Counted from the stretch's first letter, positions 16,862 through 26,489 are shown. The stretch: DNA of 64,000 nt from Bog-756 sp963778165 (GCA_963778165.1 CAVZTE010000002.1:1-64000); one strand, 5' to 3'. Notes: generated by a model from the letters alone, not told the origin. Numbers and translations are program-made.

Positions 16862-19100
16862 TCAGTCGTTCCGGGCGACTTCGGGTCCTGTCATCCGGTT
16901 AAGGAGCGGGAAGGTGGAGGCGATGATCGCCAGCGATGCTCCAATTCCAGCCAGGACGGTCGCCCAGTAGCCGATCCCGGGGATTCGAAAGGCAATGCCG
17001 ACCTGAGAGTGGAGGTAGAGGGCCGCGGACACCAGGCCGACCACAATCGACACGGCCGCGACGATGAGAAGGGGCAGCGCACTCTCGAGAGCGACAATCC
17101 GGCGCAGCACGCCGAGAGGCACACCGGTGAGCCTCAGCAAGCTGAACGGGCGCTTCCTCTCGCCCAGTCCAGCGGCGATATTCACGGCCAGGCTGCAGGC
17201 AGCGATGATGAGGCTGGCCACGATGATCACATCGGTCATGTCTTGGATCATGGTGAGGAGTCGAGCGGTTGACGGATCGAGGGCATCGATCGTCACCGGT
17301 GTTCCTTCGAAAGGGAAGTCCCGTTCGAGCGCGGTCCGTACCCGCTCGACCGAGCCAGTCGTTCCGTCCGTAGCCACCACGATGGCATCGACGGGAAGGG
17401 TGGCCAGTGTCGCCTCTGTCACATGGGCGGAAGGCCAGACCGTCGCCGATGCGTGCGAGCTGTGCCCAAGAACATGGGAAAGGAAGTACCCGACGCTTAC
17501 CACCGTTACCCCCGGAGCGCACTTGCCGATGGCCGGCGTCCTCGCCAGTTGAGAGCACGAGACGAATCCGAACGATCGGCCAGACCCCGCTTGGGATGCG
17601 CTCTGGTGGACCACCGTCACGGCCCGCACTCCGGGGGTGCTGCGTAGTGCGGCTGCCACACGAGCCGCCACGGAAGGCACTTGGGCGGCAGCCGGACAGT
17701 TTGTCGTGGAGAAGCTGCAGAACGGGTCGGCGAGGGTGGAGCTCGCCAGACCACCCGGACTGGCGCTGACGGCGTAGGCATTGATGGAGGTGAGGGCCCC
17801 GATCAGCGCGCTGGAAACGAACAGGGCAATCACGAGCCCGCTGATGAACCGAAAGGCCGCCTTCGGATTGTCCAGGAGTCGGCGGCCGGCGATGAGGGCG
17901 GCCGGATGGTTGGCCCGCTTTGTCATGAGCCGAGAACCAGCTGTGGTGAACCATGGCCCGGCGAGGACCAGCCCCACCACCAGGAGCACGAAGCCCGCCA
18001 GCAGCTCGAGAAGCTGGCCACCGATGGCGTCCGGTTTGCCTACCGAGTCGAAGTAGGCGAGTAGAAGCGATGCCGGCGAGCAGTGGGATGATCCGGATGA
18101 TCCTCGGTGGTCGAGACGACGCCCGACGCTTCACACCGAGTGGCGACCCTTGCACCCGCCGAAGTGCGAGGCGCGCCGACACGACCGCGGCGAGCGGGAC
18201 GCCGATCACCACCAGGAGTACGTTGATCCAGTGCAGCGAAAGGTCGCCTGGGGCAAGCGTCGCCCCCGTGAATGGCACGCGGTAGAGGAGCGGTCGGAAG
18301 GCGAAAAAGAGAGCGAAGCCGATTGCCACGCCGGCCACCGCCGCCACCACGGCCTCTACGGCGGAGACCACAGAAATCTGACGTGGCGTGGCGCCTACAA
18401 GCCGCATGGCCGCAAACCGCTCCTCGCGCCGCGCAGCCGAAAGGCGACTGGCGGTGGCGATCAAGATCAGAACCGGCAGCAAGAGTGCGACGGCTCCTGC
18501 GGCCAGAATGAACTCCAGAACCAGTCCACTCCCGATGGTGTTCTGGCAGGCGTAGCAGTCGGCTGGCGTGCGTTGGATGGCTGCGATCTTGACGGCACCG
18601 GGGAGCTGCGAGAGTTGGCGTGCCGTGTGGCCGCTGATGATGATCAGCGAGTTGGGCGACGGCAGGGCATCAGCACCGATAGTCCCCACCTGCCGCCCAG
18701 GGTAGCGGTCACGCAACTCATTCGCCGGTTCGGTCCGAAGGAGCGCTGTCATGGCAGGCGAGGCGTAGTACTCATCGGGTCCGGGCAGGTGCGCAATCCC
18801 CGGGGGGACAGGAGCGTTCGGTCCAGTGGGGGCGATGTCGACCTGGTCGATCTCCTGGCCGGCGAACTGATCAGTGCCCGACATCCACCACAGTTGGTTG
18901 GGTGACGAGGTCGGCACTGATGCCTGCGCCGCGCTGTCGAGCCACGCACTGCGATCGGTCTGGGCGTGTAGCCCGTTCACCCCGGCGAAGCAGGCCAGGA
19001 GCAGGCCAACACCCAAGGCCACGGCTGCTGCCGTGACAAGGACCCGAAGGGCCGCTTCCCGCCCGCTTGCAAGTGTCAGGCGCAGACCGAGCCGGATCAT
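16862..19100 (-). CDS. FtsX-type ABC transporter permease (frameshifted)
   Basis: The permease of a MacB/FtsX-like exporter, about 746 residues when joined. The N-terminal half has a membrane anchor (VLVTAAAVALGVGLLLACF), a large extracytoplasmic domain, and an FtsX domain (LPVLILIATASRLSAARREE, RLVGATPRQISVVSAVEAVV). A frame change near 18058-18064 leads through YFDSVGKPDAIGGQLLELL into the second half. That half has FISGLVIALFVSSALIGAL, a second periplasmic domain rich in Cys pairs, and a second FtsX domain (LLRLTGVPLGVLRRIVALESALP) ending PEVARND. Its ATG overlaps the ATPase stop by four bases, so it is the last gene of padR-ATPase-permease. The exported substrate is unknown. Confidence 0.85.
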
Positions 19101-19816
19101 CGAGCCATTGCCGCAGTGGAAGTGGCCACTCGTCCGTCGCGTACGATGATTTCCCGGTCGGCGTAGGCGGCGACCCGGGGTTCGTGGGTGACCAGGATCA
19201 CCGTCGAACCCTGTTCACGCGCGGCGCCGGTCAACAGGTCCATGACCAGCTCGCCGCTCAACGAGTCGAGGGACCCTGTTGGTTCGTCCGCGAACAGCAC
19301 ATCCGGATTGGCGACAAGCCCACGGGCCAACGCCACCCGTTGAGACTGGCCGCCGGACATTTCGCCAGTGCGCTGCCGTTCCAAACCCCCGAGATCGAGA
19401 CGTTCGAACCAGCCTCGCGCCTCACGGAGGGCTTCTTCACGGTGGGTCCCGCCGAGCAGCAGTGGCAGCGCCACATTCTCTTCCGCGGTGAGCTCCGGCA
19501 CCAGCTGGCCGAACTGGAATACGAAACCGAAGCGATCACGCCGCAGCCTCGACCGCTCCGCTTCCCGCATGGTATCGACTCGTTGGCCATCGAAGTGGAC
19601 CTCACCGGCGCCTGGGACCAGGATGCCAGCCAGGCAATGGAGCAATGTCGACTTGCCCGATCCACTCGGCCCCATGACGGCAACGATTTCGCCTCGTTCC
19701 ACCGAGAGGTCCGCCCCACGCAGAGCCGGGGTCTCGCCGAAGGAGAGCACGAGGTTGTGAGCTAGGAGGATTGTGCCTCCTGCGACGACCGTAGAGGTGG
19801 CGGTAGCCGGATTCAT
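19097..19816 (-). CDS. ABC transporter ATP-binding protein, MacB/LolD type
   Basis: This ATPase energises the FtsX-type permease. Motifs are the Walker A GPSGSGKSTLLHCLAG, Q-loop FVFQFGQLVPELTAEENVALP, signature MSGGQSQRVALARGLV, Walker B DVLFADEPTGSLDS, and H-loop VILVTHEPRVAAYADRE. Length is 240 residues. I chose ATG 19816 because it overlaps the padR stop (ATGA), giving translational coupling at both ends. The gene order padR-ATPase-permease suggests an exporter induced when the PadR repressor binds a toxic ligand. Confidence 0.93.
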   Translation of the reverse strand: MNPATATSTVVAGGTILLAHNLVLSFGETPALRGADLSVERGEIVAVMGPSGSGKSTLLHCLAGILVPGAGEVHFDGQRVDTMREAERSRLRRDRFGFVFQFGQLVPELTAEENVALPLLLGGTHREEALREARGWFERLDLGGLERQRTGEMSGGQSQRVALARGLVANPDVLFADEPTGSLDSLSGELVMDLLTGAAREQGSTVILVTHEPRVAAYADREIIVRDGRVATSTAAMAR

Positions 19817-20337
19817 GCCACCACCTCGTCCGCCAGCACCGCGAGCCGGGCGGTGGTCAGTTCCATCCACCGGAGGTCAGCCTCGAGGTGGAACAGCCCA
19901 TGGTCCGCCAGGAGTGAGTCAATAGTGCCCCCCTTCTGTTTGAGCTCGGTGAGTTCGCGCATCCGGGCCAGGTGTGCGGCGCGTTGGACGTCGAGGTACT
20001 CCTCGGCAGGCCGACCGAGCATGAGGGAGAGCACGACCTTCACGAAGAGGTCGGTCTGGAGGTGCGGTTCGGCCGGGATCGGTTCGGCCAGCCATAGCTC
20101 GACCTCGCTCTTTCCGGTTTCGGTAATCGTGTAGCGCTTGCGATCGGGACCGGCGCCGGGCTCAGCTTCGCCGACCATGGCCATTCCGTCCCTCGTGAGA
20201 CGGGCCAGGGTGGCGTAGGCCTGGCCGAACGGCAGTGGCCGCCCTCGCCCGAAGTAGGCGTCGTAGTCGCGTTTTAGGTCGTAGCCGTGGCTCGGTTCAC
20301 GATCAAGGAGCCCGAGGAGGGCCATAGGTACGCTCAT
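19813..20337 (-). CDS. PadR-family transcriptional repressor
   Basis: A 174-residue PadR protein. The wHTH reads MALLGLLDREPSHGYDLKRD, FGQAYATLARLTRDGMAMV, and RKRYTITETGKSEVELWLAE. A C-terminal dimer domain of the Vir type follows (LFVKVVLSLMLGRPAEEYL, ELKQKGGTIDSLLADH). It is the first gene of the ABC exporter operon. A near-consensus promoter overlaps a perfect inverted repeat immediately upstream, and the ATG lies 7 bases past the -10. Autorepression and leaderless translation are inferred. Confidence 0.9.
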   Translation of the reverse strand: MSVPMALLGLLDREPSHGYDLKRDYDAYFGRGRPLPFGQAYATLARLTRDGMAMVGEAEPGAGPDRKRYTITETGKSEVELWLAEPIPAEPHLQTDLFVKVVLSLMLGRPAEEYLDVQRAAHLARMRELTELKQKGGTIDSLLADHGLFHLEADLRWMELTTARLAVLADEVVA

Positions 20338-20339
20338 AT

Positions 20340-20374
20340 CTCAGAGAATACTCTGAGTGTATACGTGCAGTCAA
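20340..20374 (-). promoter_or_regulatory. padR-ABC operon promoter with perfect inverted repeat
   Basis: On the minus strand, -35 TTGACT (20369-20374) and -10 TATTCT (20345-20350) are 18 bases apart. The perfect palindrome CTCAGAGaataCTCTGAG at 20340-20357 covers the -10. The ATG at 20337 is 7 bases downstream of the -10, so the mRNA should be leaderless. The repeat is the probable PadR operator, though it is not the ATGT-N8-ACAT form. Confidence 0.75.
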
Positions 20375-20443
20375 TAGACCGATGCCGAAATGATTGTCAG
20401 ATGCTGCGTCGGCCGCCGACCTGAGCGGGCAGCCCCATCCTGG

Positions 20444-21121
20444 TCAGCCCTTGCGGGATGGTTTTACCAGCCCGATCTGGAAGGCGAAGACCGCGGCCTG
20501 TACCCGATCCCGAAGTCCGAGTTTGGTGAGGATCTTGCCGACGTGGGATTTCACGGTTGCCTCGGACACGAAGAGGTGCTGAGCGATCTCGGCGTTCGAA
20601 AGTCCATCGGCCAATTCGACGAGGACTTCCCGCTCTCGTTCCGTGAGCTCAGCCAACTCGGCGCCCAGCAATTCCCCATCACGTTCGGGACCGGGCAGCT
20701 GATGCGCAAATGTCTCCAGCAGCCTTCGGGTCACCCGGGGTGAAACGACGGCGTCTCCTCGGGCCACGACTTGGATTGCCCCTATCAACTCTTCAACAGG
20801 CACGTCCTTGAGGAGGAATCCGCTCGCCCCAGCCCGAAGGCCGGCAAAGGCATACTCGTCGAGGTCAAAGGTGGTGAGGATGAGCACCCGCGTCGGCGAT
20901 CCGGTGGCGATTATTCGCGATGTTGCTTCGATGCCATCCATACCTGGCATTCGCACGTCCATGAGCGCTACGTCGGGCCGTAGGCGGGCAGTCATGGCCA
21001 CTGCCTCCTCCCCGTCGGATGCCTCTCCGACAACCTGAATGCCCGTTTGGCCCTCGAGGATCATTCGGAAACCCTTACGAAGGAGGGACTGGTCGTCAAC
21101 CAACAGGACGGTGACGGTCAC
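20444..21121 (-). CDS. NarL/LuxR-type response regulator
   Basis: The receiver domain (residues 1-120) has VLLVDDQSLLRKGFRMIL, the phospho-acceptor Asp55 in VALMDVRMPGMDG, LILTTFDLDEYAFAGLRAGA, and the lysine in GFLLKDVP. The LuxR-type HTH (about 155-215) reads LTEREREVLVELADGLSNAE and VSEATVKSHVGKILTKLGLRD. GTG 21121 overlaps the kinase stop (GTGA). The pair is divergent from the ATPase-permease genes at 22468-24216, the usual arrangement for a sensor system controlling a detoxification exporter. Confidence 0.93.
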   Translation of the reverse strand: MTVTVLLVDDQSLLRKGFRMILEGQTGIQVVGEASDGEEAVAMTARLRPDVALMDVRMPGMDGIEATSRIIATGSPTRVLILTTFDLDEYAFAGLRAGASGFLLKDVPVEELIGAIQVVARGDAVVSPRVTRRLLETFAHQLPGPERDGELLGAELAELTEREREVLVELADGLSNAEIAQHLFVSEATVKSHVGKILTKLGLRDRVQAAVFAFQIGLVKPSRKG

Positions 21122-22320
21122 CGGTCGGCCCGCACCCGTGCCATCACCTCCCAACCTCCGTCCTGCTGGGGACCGGCGACGAGGTTGCCTCCACACAACG
21201 CGGCACGCTCCCGCATGCCGATCAGACCGTGGCCCTCGATCCTCGGGCCGACCGGTTTGCCGTCGTCGCGGATGAGCACATCGACGAACGGTGCGTCAAA
21301 ATTGAGAGTGACTTCGGCACTCTGGGGTTCCTCAGCGTGTTTCAGGATGTTGGTGAGGGACTCCTGGACGATCCGGTAGATGGTGAGCTCAACCCCGGGA
21401 GCCAGGTTGAATCGCGTACCCACTTCGCCAACACGGATCGCCAGTCCGGTAGCACGCACGCCATGGATGAGCTGGGGCAATCCGGAGAGTTGTGGCTGCG
21501 GCTCGCGTTCCGCAGCGAGATTATCCGTGCGGAGCACGCCGAGAAGGTGGCGCATGTCCAATAGGGCCAAACGACCGGTGGCCGAAACGTCGGCCATGGC
21601 CTCCTTGGCCCTGTCTGGTTGAACATCTGCGGTGGCTAGGGCGCCATCGGCCAGCGTCACCATGATGGAGACATTGTGGGCAACGACGTCATGCATTTCA
21701 CGAGCGATACGCGATCTCTCCGCCGCTGCGGCCAGCTTGGCTTGTTGATCTGCCTCGAATTCAAGACGTTCAGTTCGTTCCACCAGCGAATCCATATAGG
21801 AGCGCCACGTGCGCAACGCAATTCCGACAAACAATGCCGCAATGACAAGCCCGGTCAGGAAGACAACCGATTTGGCCAGGTCGCCGGCTGGGCCCCAACG
21901 GGCAGACGCCATGATGACACCGACCATGCTCACGATGGTCCCCGCCAGAGCAGGCTTCGGATCGGTGTGTACGGCCAAGGTAAAGAGGGCAAAGAGCAGA
22001 GCGACATCGCCCGGCAGCGGTACCAGCGTCAGCCACTGGACAAAGGCCACGGCGGCGATGACCGAGAAGACCAGGAGAGGTGCACGACGACGCCAGATCA
22101 GAGGAATGATCAAGGCGGCTTGAAAAAGGACGGTTTCAGGACGGTGCGCCCCAAACGACCTGGCAAAGGTCAAACAGATGGCCAAGAGGAGTGCAGCGAT
22201 TCCCAGGTCGCTCCACACTTGATGGGCGTCGTCCCACGCTCGGATGCGATCCCACCAGATCCGAATGCGCTCAATGTACCAATCGTTGGCGACGGGCGGG
22301 TCGCTTGTCGACAGTGTCAC
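21118..22320 (-). CDS. Sensor histidine kinase, HisKA_3 (NarX/DesK-like) type
   Basis: The N-terminal part has about six membrane segments (IAALLLAICLTFARSF, LLVFSVIAAVAFVQWL, VVFLTGLVIAALFVGIAL) and no large outer loop, suggesting intramembrane sensing. After a coiled linker the dimerisation/phospho-acceptor site is AREMHDVVAHNVSIM with His210 if translation starts at GTG 22320. The ATPase domain shows TIYRIVQESLTNILKHAEE (N-box), VLIRDDGKPVG (G1), and GHGLIGMRERAALCGG (G2). The start is uncertain, since ATG at 22356 or 22392 is possible. Its stop overlaps the response regulator start. Confidence 0.92.
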   Translation of the reverse strand: MTLSTSDPPVANDWYIERIRIWWDRIRAWDDAHQVWSDLGIAALLLAICLTFARSFGAHRPETVLFQAALIIPLIWRRRAPLLVFSVIAAVAFVQWLTLVPLPGDVALLFALFTLAVHTDPKPALAGTIVSMVGVIMASARWGPAGDLAKSVVFLTGLVIAALFVGIALRTWRSYMDSLVERTERLEFEADQQAKLAAAAERSRIAREMHDVVAHNVSIMVTLADGALATADVQPDRAKEAMADVSATGRLALLDMRHLLGVLRTDNLAAEREPQPQLSGLPQLIHGVRATGLAIRVGEVGTRFNLAPGVELTIYRIVQESLTNILKHAEEPQSAEVTLNFDAPFVDVLIRDDGKPVGPRIEGHGLIGMRERAALCGGNLVAGPQQDGGWEVMARVRADR

Positions 22321-22467
22321 CGACCCATTGTCGCGTGCGGCAACGGATATGTGCATCCGCCTTGGGGATGACCCATGACCTGGTGGAATCATCCTTCAGG
22401 GGGTCGACCGGACGCGGGTCAGTTCGTAAGGTCCTTCTATGCACGAAGACCGCGCCGTCCCAAGCAG

Positions 22468-23437
22468 ATGACGACCGTCCATCAATCCGCTTTGGCCGTA
22501 GTCACACTGGGCTTGACCAAGGAGTTTGGTGACCGCCGCGTCGTGGACAGCCTCGACCTCACCATTCCGAGCGGTTCTGTCTGTGGATTTGTGGGACCCA
22601 ATGGAGCCGGGAAGACCACCACTATCCGCATGCTTTTGGGTCTGATCCGCCCCACCAGCGGAGAGGGTCAGATTCTGGACGGTGACATCCGCTTTCCTTC
22701 CTCGTACCTGGCCCGTGTGGGGGCCCTTATCGAATCCCCCGCCTTCTATCCGGCACTGAGCGGCCGGGACAACCTCGTGGTCCTGACTCGCCTGGGTCAG
22801 TTGCCTTCCTCCACCATCGACAACGTCTTGGAGCGGGTCGGATTGGCTGATCGGAGCGCGGACCGATTCAGCCGGTACTCACTTGGCATGAAGCAACGCC
22901 TGGGCATTGCCGCCGCCCTTCTGGCCGATCCCTCACTACTTATTCTGGATGAGCCGACCAATGGCCTGGACCCTGCCGGTATCGTCGAGATGCGGACCCT
23001 CATTCGGTCTCTGGCCGACGAGGGCATGACTATCTTCGTCTCCAGCCACCTGCTATCTGAAATCGGGCACATCTGCGATCACGTGGTGATGATCCGCAGT
23101 GGGCGGAATGTGTTCCAAGGATCGGTTGACGAACTCCGCGGCATGCGCAGCGCGGAAGCTCGTTCTTCGACCTCAAGCCTCCAAACAACTCGGCAGCCTC
23201 GTTCAATTGATCGGGGCTAAGGGCTTAGAGGCAGAGATCGAGGAGGCCAGCGGGTCTGTCGTCGTCGCCAACGGTGGCCCGCTGGCTGGTGAGCTCAACC
23301 GGGCAGCTCTGGATGCCGGAATAACCATCGTGCACCTCGCCGAGCGCCAGCGGAGCTTGGAAGAGGCGTACTTCGCCCTTACCGGTACTCATTCCGGCGA
23401 TGTCGAAGGCCGAACCACGCTGGGGGAGATCCAATGA
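22468..23437 (+). CDS. ABC transporter ATP-binding protein (frameshifted)
   Basis: An exporter ATPase of the drug/antibiotic type. Walker A is GPNGAGKTTTIRMLLG, the signature region SRYSLGMKQRLGIAAALL, Walker B LLILDEPTNGLDPAG, and the H-loop FVSSHLLSEIGHICDHV. The C-terminal regulatory part shifts frame near 23150 and reads VLRPQASKQLGSLVQLI, then ITIVHLAERQRSLEEAYFALT. ATG 22468 was chosen (MTTVHQ), about 150 bases from the divergent kinase. Its stop overlaps the permease ATG (ATGA). Likely induced by the adjacent two-component system. Confidence 0.9.
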
Positions 23438-24216
23438 TCATTGCCGCATTCCGTAGCGAGTGGGTGAAGCTGAAACGGCGGAACCTCCTGGTCGGAAGCT
23501 ATGTCGGCTTAGCCATGGCCGCATCGTTGTTCGCCATTCTTCTGTTTGCTCAGGCCCCGGCTGCCGGCGGCGGCGACCTGCCGAGCCTTAGGCAGTTGGC
23601 CCAACCTGGCGGCCTCATCCATGGAGTGAACCGGGCCGCCGTGCTGCTCGGCATCGTGGCTTTCGGGATTGCCGCCGCCCAGATTGCCAGTGAGTACAGC
23701 CTGGGTACCCTGCGCCAACTACTTGTGCGTCAGCCGAGGCGTCCAATCTTCCTTTCCGGGAAGTTTCTGGCGGTGCTGAGCTTCATGCTGGGTGCGGTGG
23801 TCTTCGCGTCGCTATGGGCCACAGTCGCAGCCTTTGTCATGGCGCATGCGCGTCACGTGCCCACCGCGGCCTGGACATCGGGGGCCGGAATCACCGACTT
23901 GACCCGAGCGCTCGGCGACCTCCTGCTGGCGACCGTAGGTTTCACTACATTCGGGATGGTAATCGGCCTGCTGTTCCGCTCTTCGGTTACAGCCATCATC
24001 GTGGGCTTCGCCTACCTGATTCCCGTGGAAGCTGTCGTGACACGAATTGCGCCGCATTCTGCCGCGTGGCTTCCGGGGCAGCTTCTCCAAACGATTGCGG
24101 CCGGTGGCCTCTATCCAGTTGGCTTCGCCCATTCGATGATCGTGAGCACCGTCTACCTAGTCATAGCGGTGGCAGTGGCGACCGTGATATTTGTCCGGAA
24201 GGACGTTACCGCTTGA
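23434..24216 (+). CDS. ABC-2 type exporter permease
   Basis: A 260-residue permease with six predicted membrane segments. It starts MIIAAFRSEWVKLKRRNLLV, the typical ABC-2 amphipathic start, followed by VGLAMAASLFAILLF, LGIVAFGIAAAQIASEYSLG (the EYxxGTLRxLL region is present as EYSLGTLRQLL), FLAVLSFMLGAVVFASLW, and FGMVIGLLFRSSVTAIIVGF. It ends VIFVRKDVTA, a common family ending. It is translationally coupled to the ATPase. The substrate is unknown. Confidence 0.88.
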   Translation: MIIAAFRSEWVKLKRRNLLVGSYVGLAMAASLFAILLFAQAPAAGGGDLPSLRQLAQPGGLIHGVNRAAVLLGIVAFGIAAAQIASEYSLGTLRQLLVRQPRRPIFLSGKFLAVLSFMLGAVVFASLWATVAAFVMAHARHVPTAAWTSGAGITDLTRALGDLLLATVGFTTFGMVIGLLFRSSVTAIIVGFAYLIPVEAVVTRIAPHSAAWLPGQLLQTIAAGGLYPVGFAHSMIVSTVYLVIAVAVATVIFVRKDVTA

Positions 24217-24393
24217 GGGGCGAACCACTTATTTCCCTACACCGCGGATTGACGATGCAATGGGCAGGCAACTACTTGCTCATGCCGGCCCTCGGGCCGG
24301 CCGAACTGCCAGACCATCTCCGGCGAAGGGGCTTTTCGGCGACTCCGCAGCTGCTCCGCGGAATCAGACCTCGAAGCTCCCTGATTCAGTACC

Positions 24394-24429
24394 TTGCGCC
24401 ACAAGAGTACAGCCAGTAACTTGTGGTGC
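24394..24429 (+). promoter_or_regulatory. Promoter and inverted repeat before the second padR operon
   Basis: -35 TTGCGC (24394-24399) and -10 TAACTT (24417-24422) are 17 bases apart. The ATG at 24430 is 7 bases past the -10, again a leaderless layout. An inverted repeat CCACAAG (24399-24405) / CTTGTGG (24420-24426) spans the spacer and -10, the likely PadR operator. Confidence 0.6.
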
Positions 24430-24783
24430 ATGGTAAAGCCGGGAGCTCGCCGCAGCCAGCTGCTTCGTGGCGTTCTCGACCTCTGCCTTCTGGCCGTTAT
24501 GAGTGAAGGACCTGCATACGGCTATGAAATGACCAAACGACTGAAGGCGCGGGGGCTGTCGATGGTTGGGGAGGGATCGATCTATCCACTCCTCGGCAGA
24601 CTCGAGCACGATGGCCTGGTGGAGACCCGGCGGGCAGCCAGCAACGGCGGTCCACCCCGGAAGTACTACAGCCTCTCCCCAGAGGGCGAGCGGGTACTGG
24701 AGACCGGGGTAAAGGAATGGCAGGCGGCGCGTGATGCCGTCGATGGTGCCCTCGATCTGGTCAAAGTGGAGGTATCGCCATGA
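24430..24783 (+). CDS. PadR-family transcriptional regulator (short type)
   Basis: A 117-residue PadR of the short class. The HTH reads LLRGVLDLCLLAVMSEGPAY, GYEMTKRLKARGLSMV, GSIYPLLGRLEHDGLV, and PRKYYSLSPEGERVLE, then a dimer helix. It heads the padR-HAAS-ATPase-permease operon; its stop overlaps the next ATG. ATG 24430 sits just after a -10 element that is covered by an inverted repeat, so autoregulation is likely. Confidence 0.9.
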   Translation: MVKPGARRSQLLRGVLDLCLLAVMSEGPAYGYEMTKRLKARGLSMVGEGSIYPLLGRLEHDGLVETRRAASNGGPPRKYYSLSPEGERVLETGVKEWQAARDAVDGALDLVKVEVSP

Positions 24784-25418
24784 ACGAGTTCGTGGAGGAG
24801 TGCCGCCGGGAGTGGCAGCGCCTCGGAGTGCCAGACCCCGTTGCCAGCGAGATGGCGGTGGACCTCACCATTGATATCGAAGAGGCGGAGGCCGAAGGCG
24901 GATCGGCCGAGGACGTGCTGGGTAGCAGCCTGTTTGATCCGCGGGGCTTCGCCGCGGCCTGGGCCAGTGCTCGGGGAGTAACCGCTCAGTCAGCAGCTCC
25001 TGCTCCCTCGGCTCCGCTTGTCTCTTCGGTCCCCGCGGCACCACTACGGACCCCGTCGTTCGTTGATCGAATCACGTCGAGGAGGTGGCCGCTGGTGGCC
25101 GGCAGCCTGGGCATCCTTGCCGCCCTGGCCGGGATCATGGCGGTGGCCGGAGCCCTAGTGGTGGGGCGCAACAGTTCGGCAGTTGCCGCGCCTATCCGTC
25201 GCATCTTGAGGGTGCCCGGCTCTCACTTGCTCGGGCCCGGATCGATGACGCTTCCCGCCCGTCATTTCTTGCCCGGCCCTCTCTTTGCCGTCAACCACGG
25301 TGGAGGATTCGTCCCATTGGCGGCGATCGTGCTGTTGGTCGGCCTCATAGGTCTCGGGCTGGCGGTAGCGGCTTGGTTCTTGTGGTCCCGCCGCCACTCG
25401 TGGCGGGGAAATCCATGA
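24780..25418 (+). CDS. HAAS-domain (DUF1700-like) membrane protein
   Basis: A 212-residue protein often found beside short PadR genes. The N-terminal helical HAAS-like part reads FVEECRREWQRLGVPDPVAS and AVDLTIDIEEAEAEGGSAED, then SSLFDPRGFAAAWA. A Ser/Ala/Pro-rich linker follows. There are two membrane segments: about residues 107-128 (VAGSLGILAALAGIMAVAGA) and about 182-205 (AAIVLLVGLIGLGLAVAAWF). It is coupled to padR by an ATGA overlap. A role as a membrane sensor or partner of PadR or of the downstream permease is inferred from the conserved gene order. Confidence 0.75.
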   Translation: MNEFVEECRREWQRLGVPDPVASEMAVDLTIDIEEAEAEGGSAEDVLGSSLFDPRGFAAAWASARGVTAQSAAPAPSAPLVSSVPAAPLRTPSFVDRITSRRWPLVAGSLGILAALAGIMAVAGALVVGRNSSAVAAPIRRILRVPGSHLLGPGSMTLPARHFLPGPLFAVNHGGGFVPLAAIVLLVGLIGLGLAVAAWFLWSRRHSWRGNP

Positions 25419-25465
25419 AGACCAATGTCGTCCCGCTGACGGATCGGGAAACGCTGAGACCGTGA
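25415..25465 (+). CDS. Possible 16-residue translationally coupled peptide
   Basis: An ATG overlapping the HAAS gene stop (ATGA) opens MKTNVVPLTDRETLRP before TGA. The same overlap style joins the other genes in this operon, so translation is plausible. It could equally be a leftover of a longer gene or a passive reinitiation peptide. There is no family match. Confidence 0.25.
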   Translation: MKTNVVPLTDRETLRP

Positions 25466-25511
25466 GGTGTCCCGACTATCCCACGATGATCAGAATCAGG
25501 GTGGAGAGCTG

Positions 25512-26489
25512 ATGAGTACGACAATGACCGAGGCGGCGTCTCCAGCTCATCCTTCTGAGAGCCCGTGGGCTGTCGAGACCCATGGGCTCACGAAACGGTT
25601 CGGCGAGAACACCGCCGTCAACAGCGTGGAGCTGCTCGTCCCGCGCGGTTGCGCGTTTGGCTATCTCGGACCCAATGGGGCTGGGAAGACAACGCTCATT
25701 CGGGTTCTTCTCGGGCTGACCCACGCTGATGCCGGCTCGATGCAACTTCTCGGCCACGCCGTCCCCCGCCACCGTGACCGGGCATTGGCTCGGGTCGGGG
25801 CCATCGTGGACGAGCCTCGCTTCCATGGCCATCTGACCGGCCGCCAGAATCTGCAGATCCTGGCCGCGGCCCGGGAGCCGGCGGCCAAGGGCCGCATCGC
25901 TCCGGCGCTCGAACGTGTCGGTATTCTCCATCGAGCCGACGACAAGGTGTCCAAGTACTCCATGGGCATGCGCCAGCGCCTGGGCGTGGCCGCCTGTCTC
26001 CTCGGGGACCCCCAACTGCTGATTCTCGACGAGCCTATGAACGGCCTCGACCCGGCGGGGATGCTCGATATGCGCGACATGATCAGGGCCCTGGTGTCCG
26101 AGGGCCGAACGGTCGTGCTCTCGTCTCACCTCCTGGACGAGGTCGAACGGACGTGTGATGCCGTGGCCATCGTCGACCGTGGTCAAGTGATCCGGCAGGG
26201 TTCGATCGCCCAGCTGCTGGCTGGTTCGTCGTTCGAGGTGCAGGTCGATTGCTCCGAACCCGATCGGTCCGCCGGTCTGCTTCGCGGATCGGCGTTCGGT
26301 GCCCACGTGCAGGTGGGACCGGATGGACTGGCCATATCCCTACCCGAGGGGACCGAACGCGATGCCATCGCCGAAATCAACCGCCTGCTTGTCGGGGGCG
26401 GGATCTCGGTGTACCGGCTCCAGCACATTCAGGCCTCGCTCGAGGATTGGTTCCTGTCGGTGACCAGTCGGTTGGGGGGACCGGAATGA
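25512..26489 (+). CDS. ABC transporter ATP-binding protein
   Basis: A 325-residue exporter ATPase. Motifs are Walker A GPNGAGKTTLIRVLLG, EPRFHGHLTGRQNLQILAA, the signature region SKYSMGMRQRLGVAACLLGD, Walker B LLILDEPMNGLDPAGM, and H-loop VVLSSHLLDEVERTCDAVA. A C-terminal extension (about 215-325) ends with RLQHIQASLEDWFLSVT. ATG 25512 has an RBS (ggagag). The stop overlaps the permease ATG. It is the paralog of the ATPase at 22468 and belongs to the padR-HAAS operon. Confidence 0.93.
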   Translation: MSTTMTEAASPAHPSESPWAVETHGLTKRFGENTAVNSVELLVPRGCAFGYLGPNGAGKTTLIRVLLGLTHADAGSMQLLGHAVPRHRDRALARVGAIVDEPRFHGHLTGRQNLQILAAAREPAAKGRIAPALERVGILHRADDKVSKYSMGMRQRLGVAACLLGDPQLLILDEPMNGLDPAGMLDMRDMIRALVSEGRTVVLSSHLLDEVERTCDAVAIVDRGQVIRQGSIAQLLAGSSFEVQVDCSEPDRSAGLLRGSAFGAHVQVGPDGLAISLPEGTERDAIAEINRLLVGGGISVYRLQHIQASLEDWFLSVTSRLGGPE

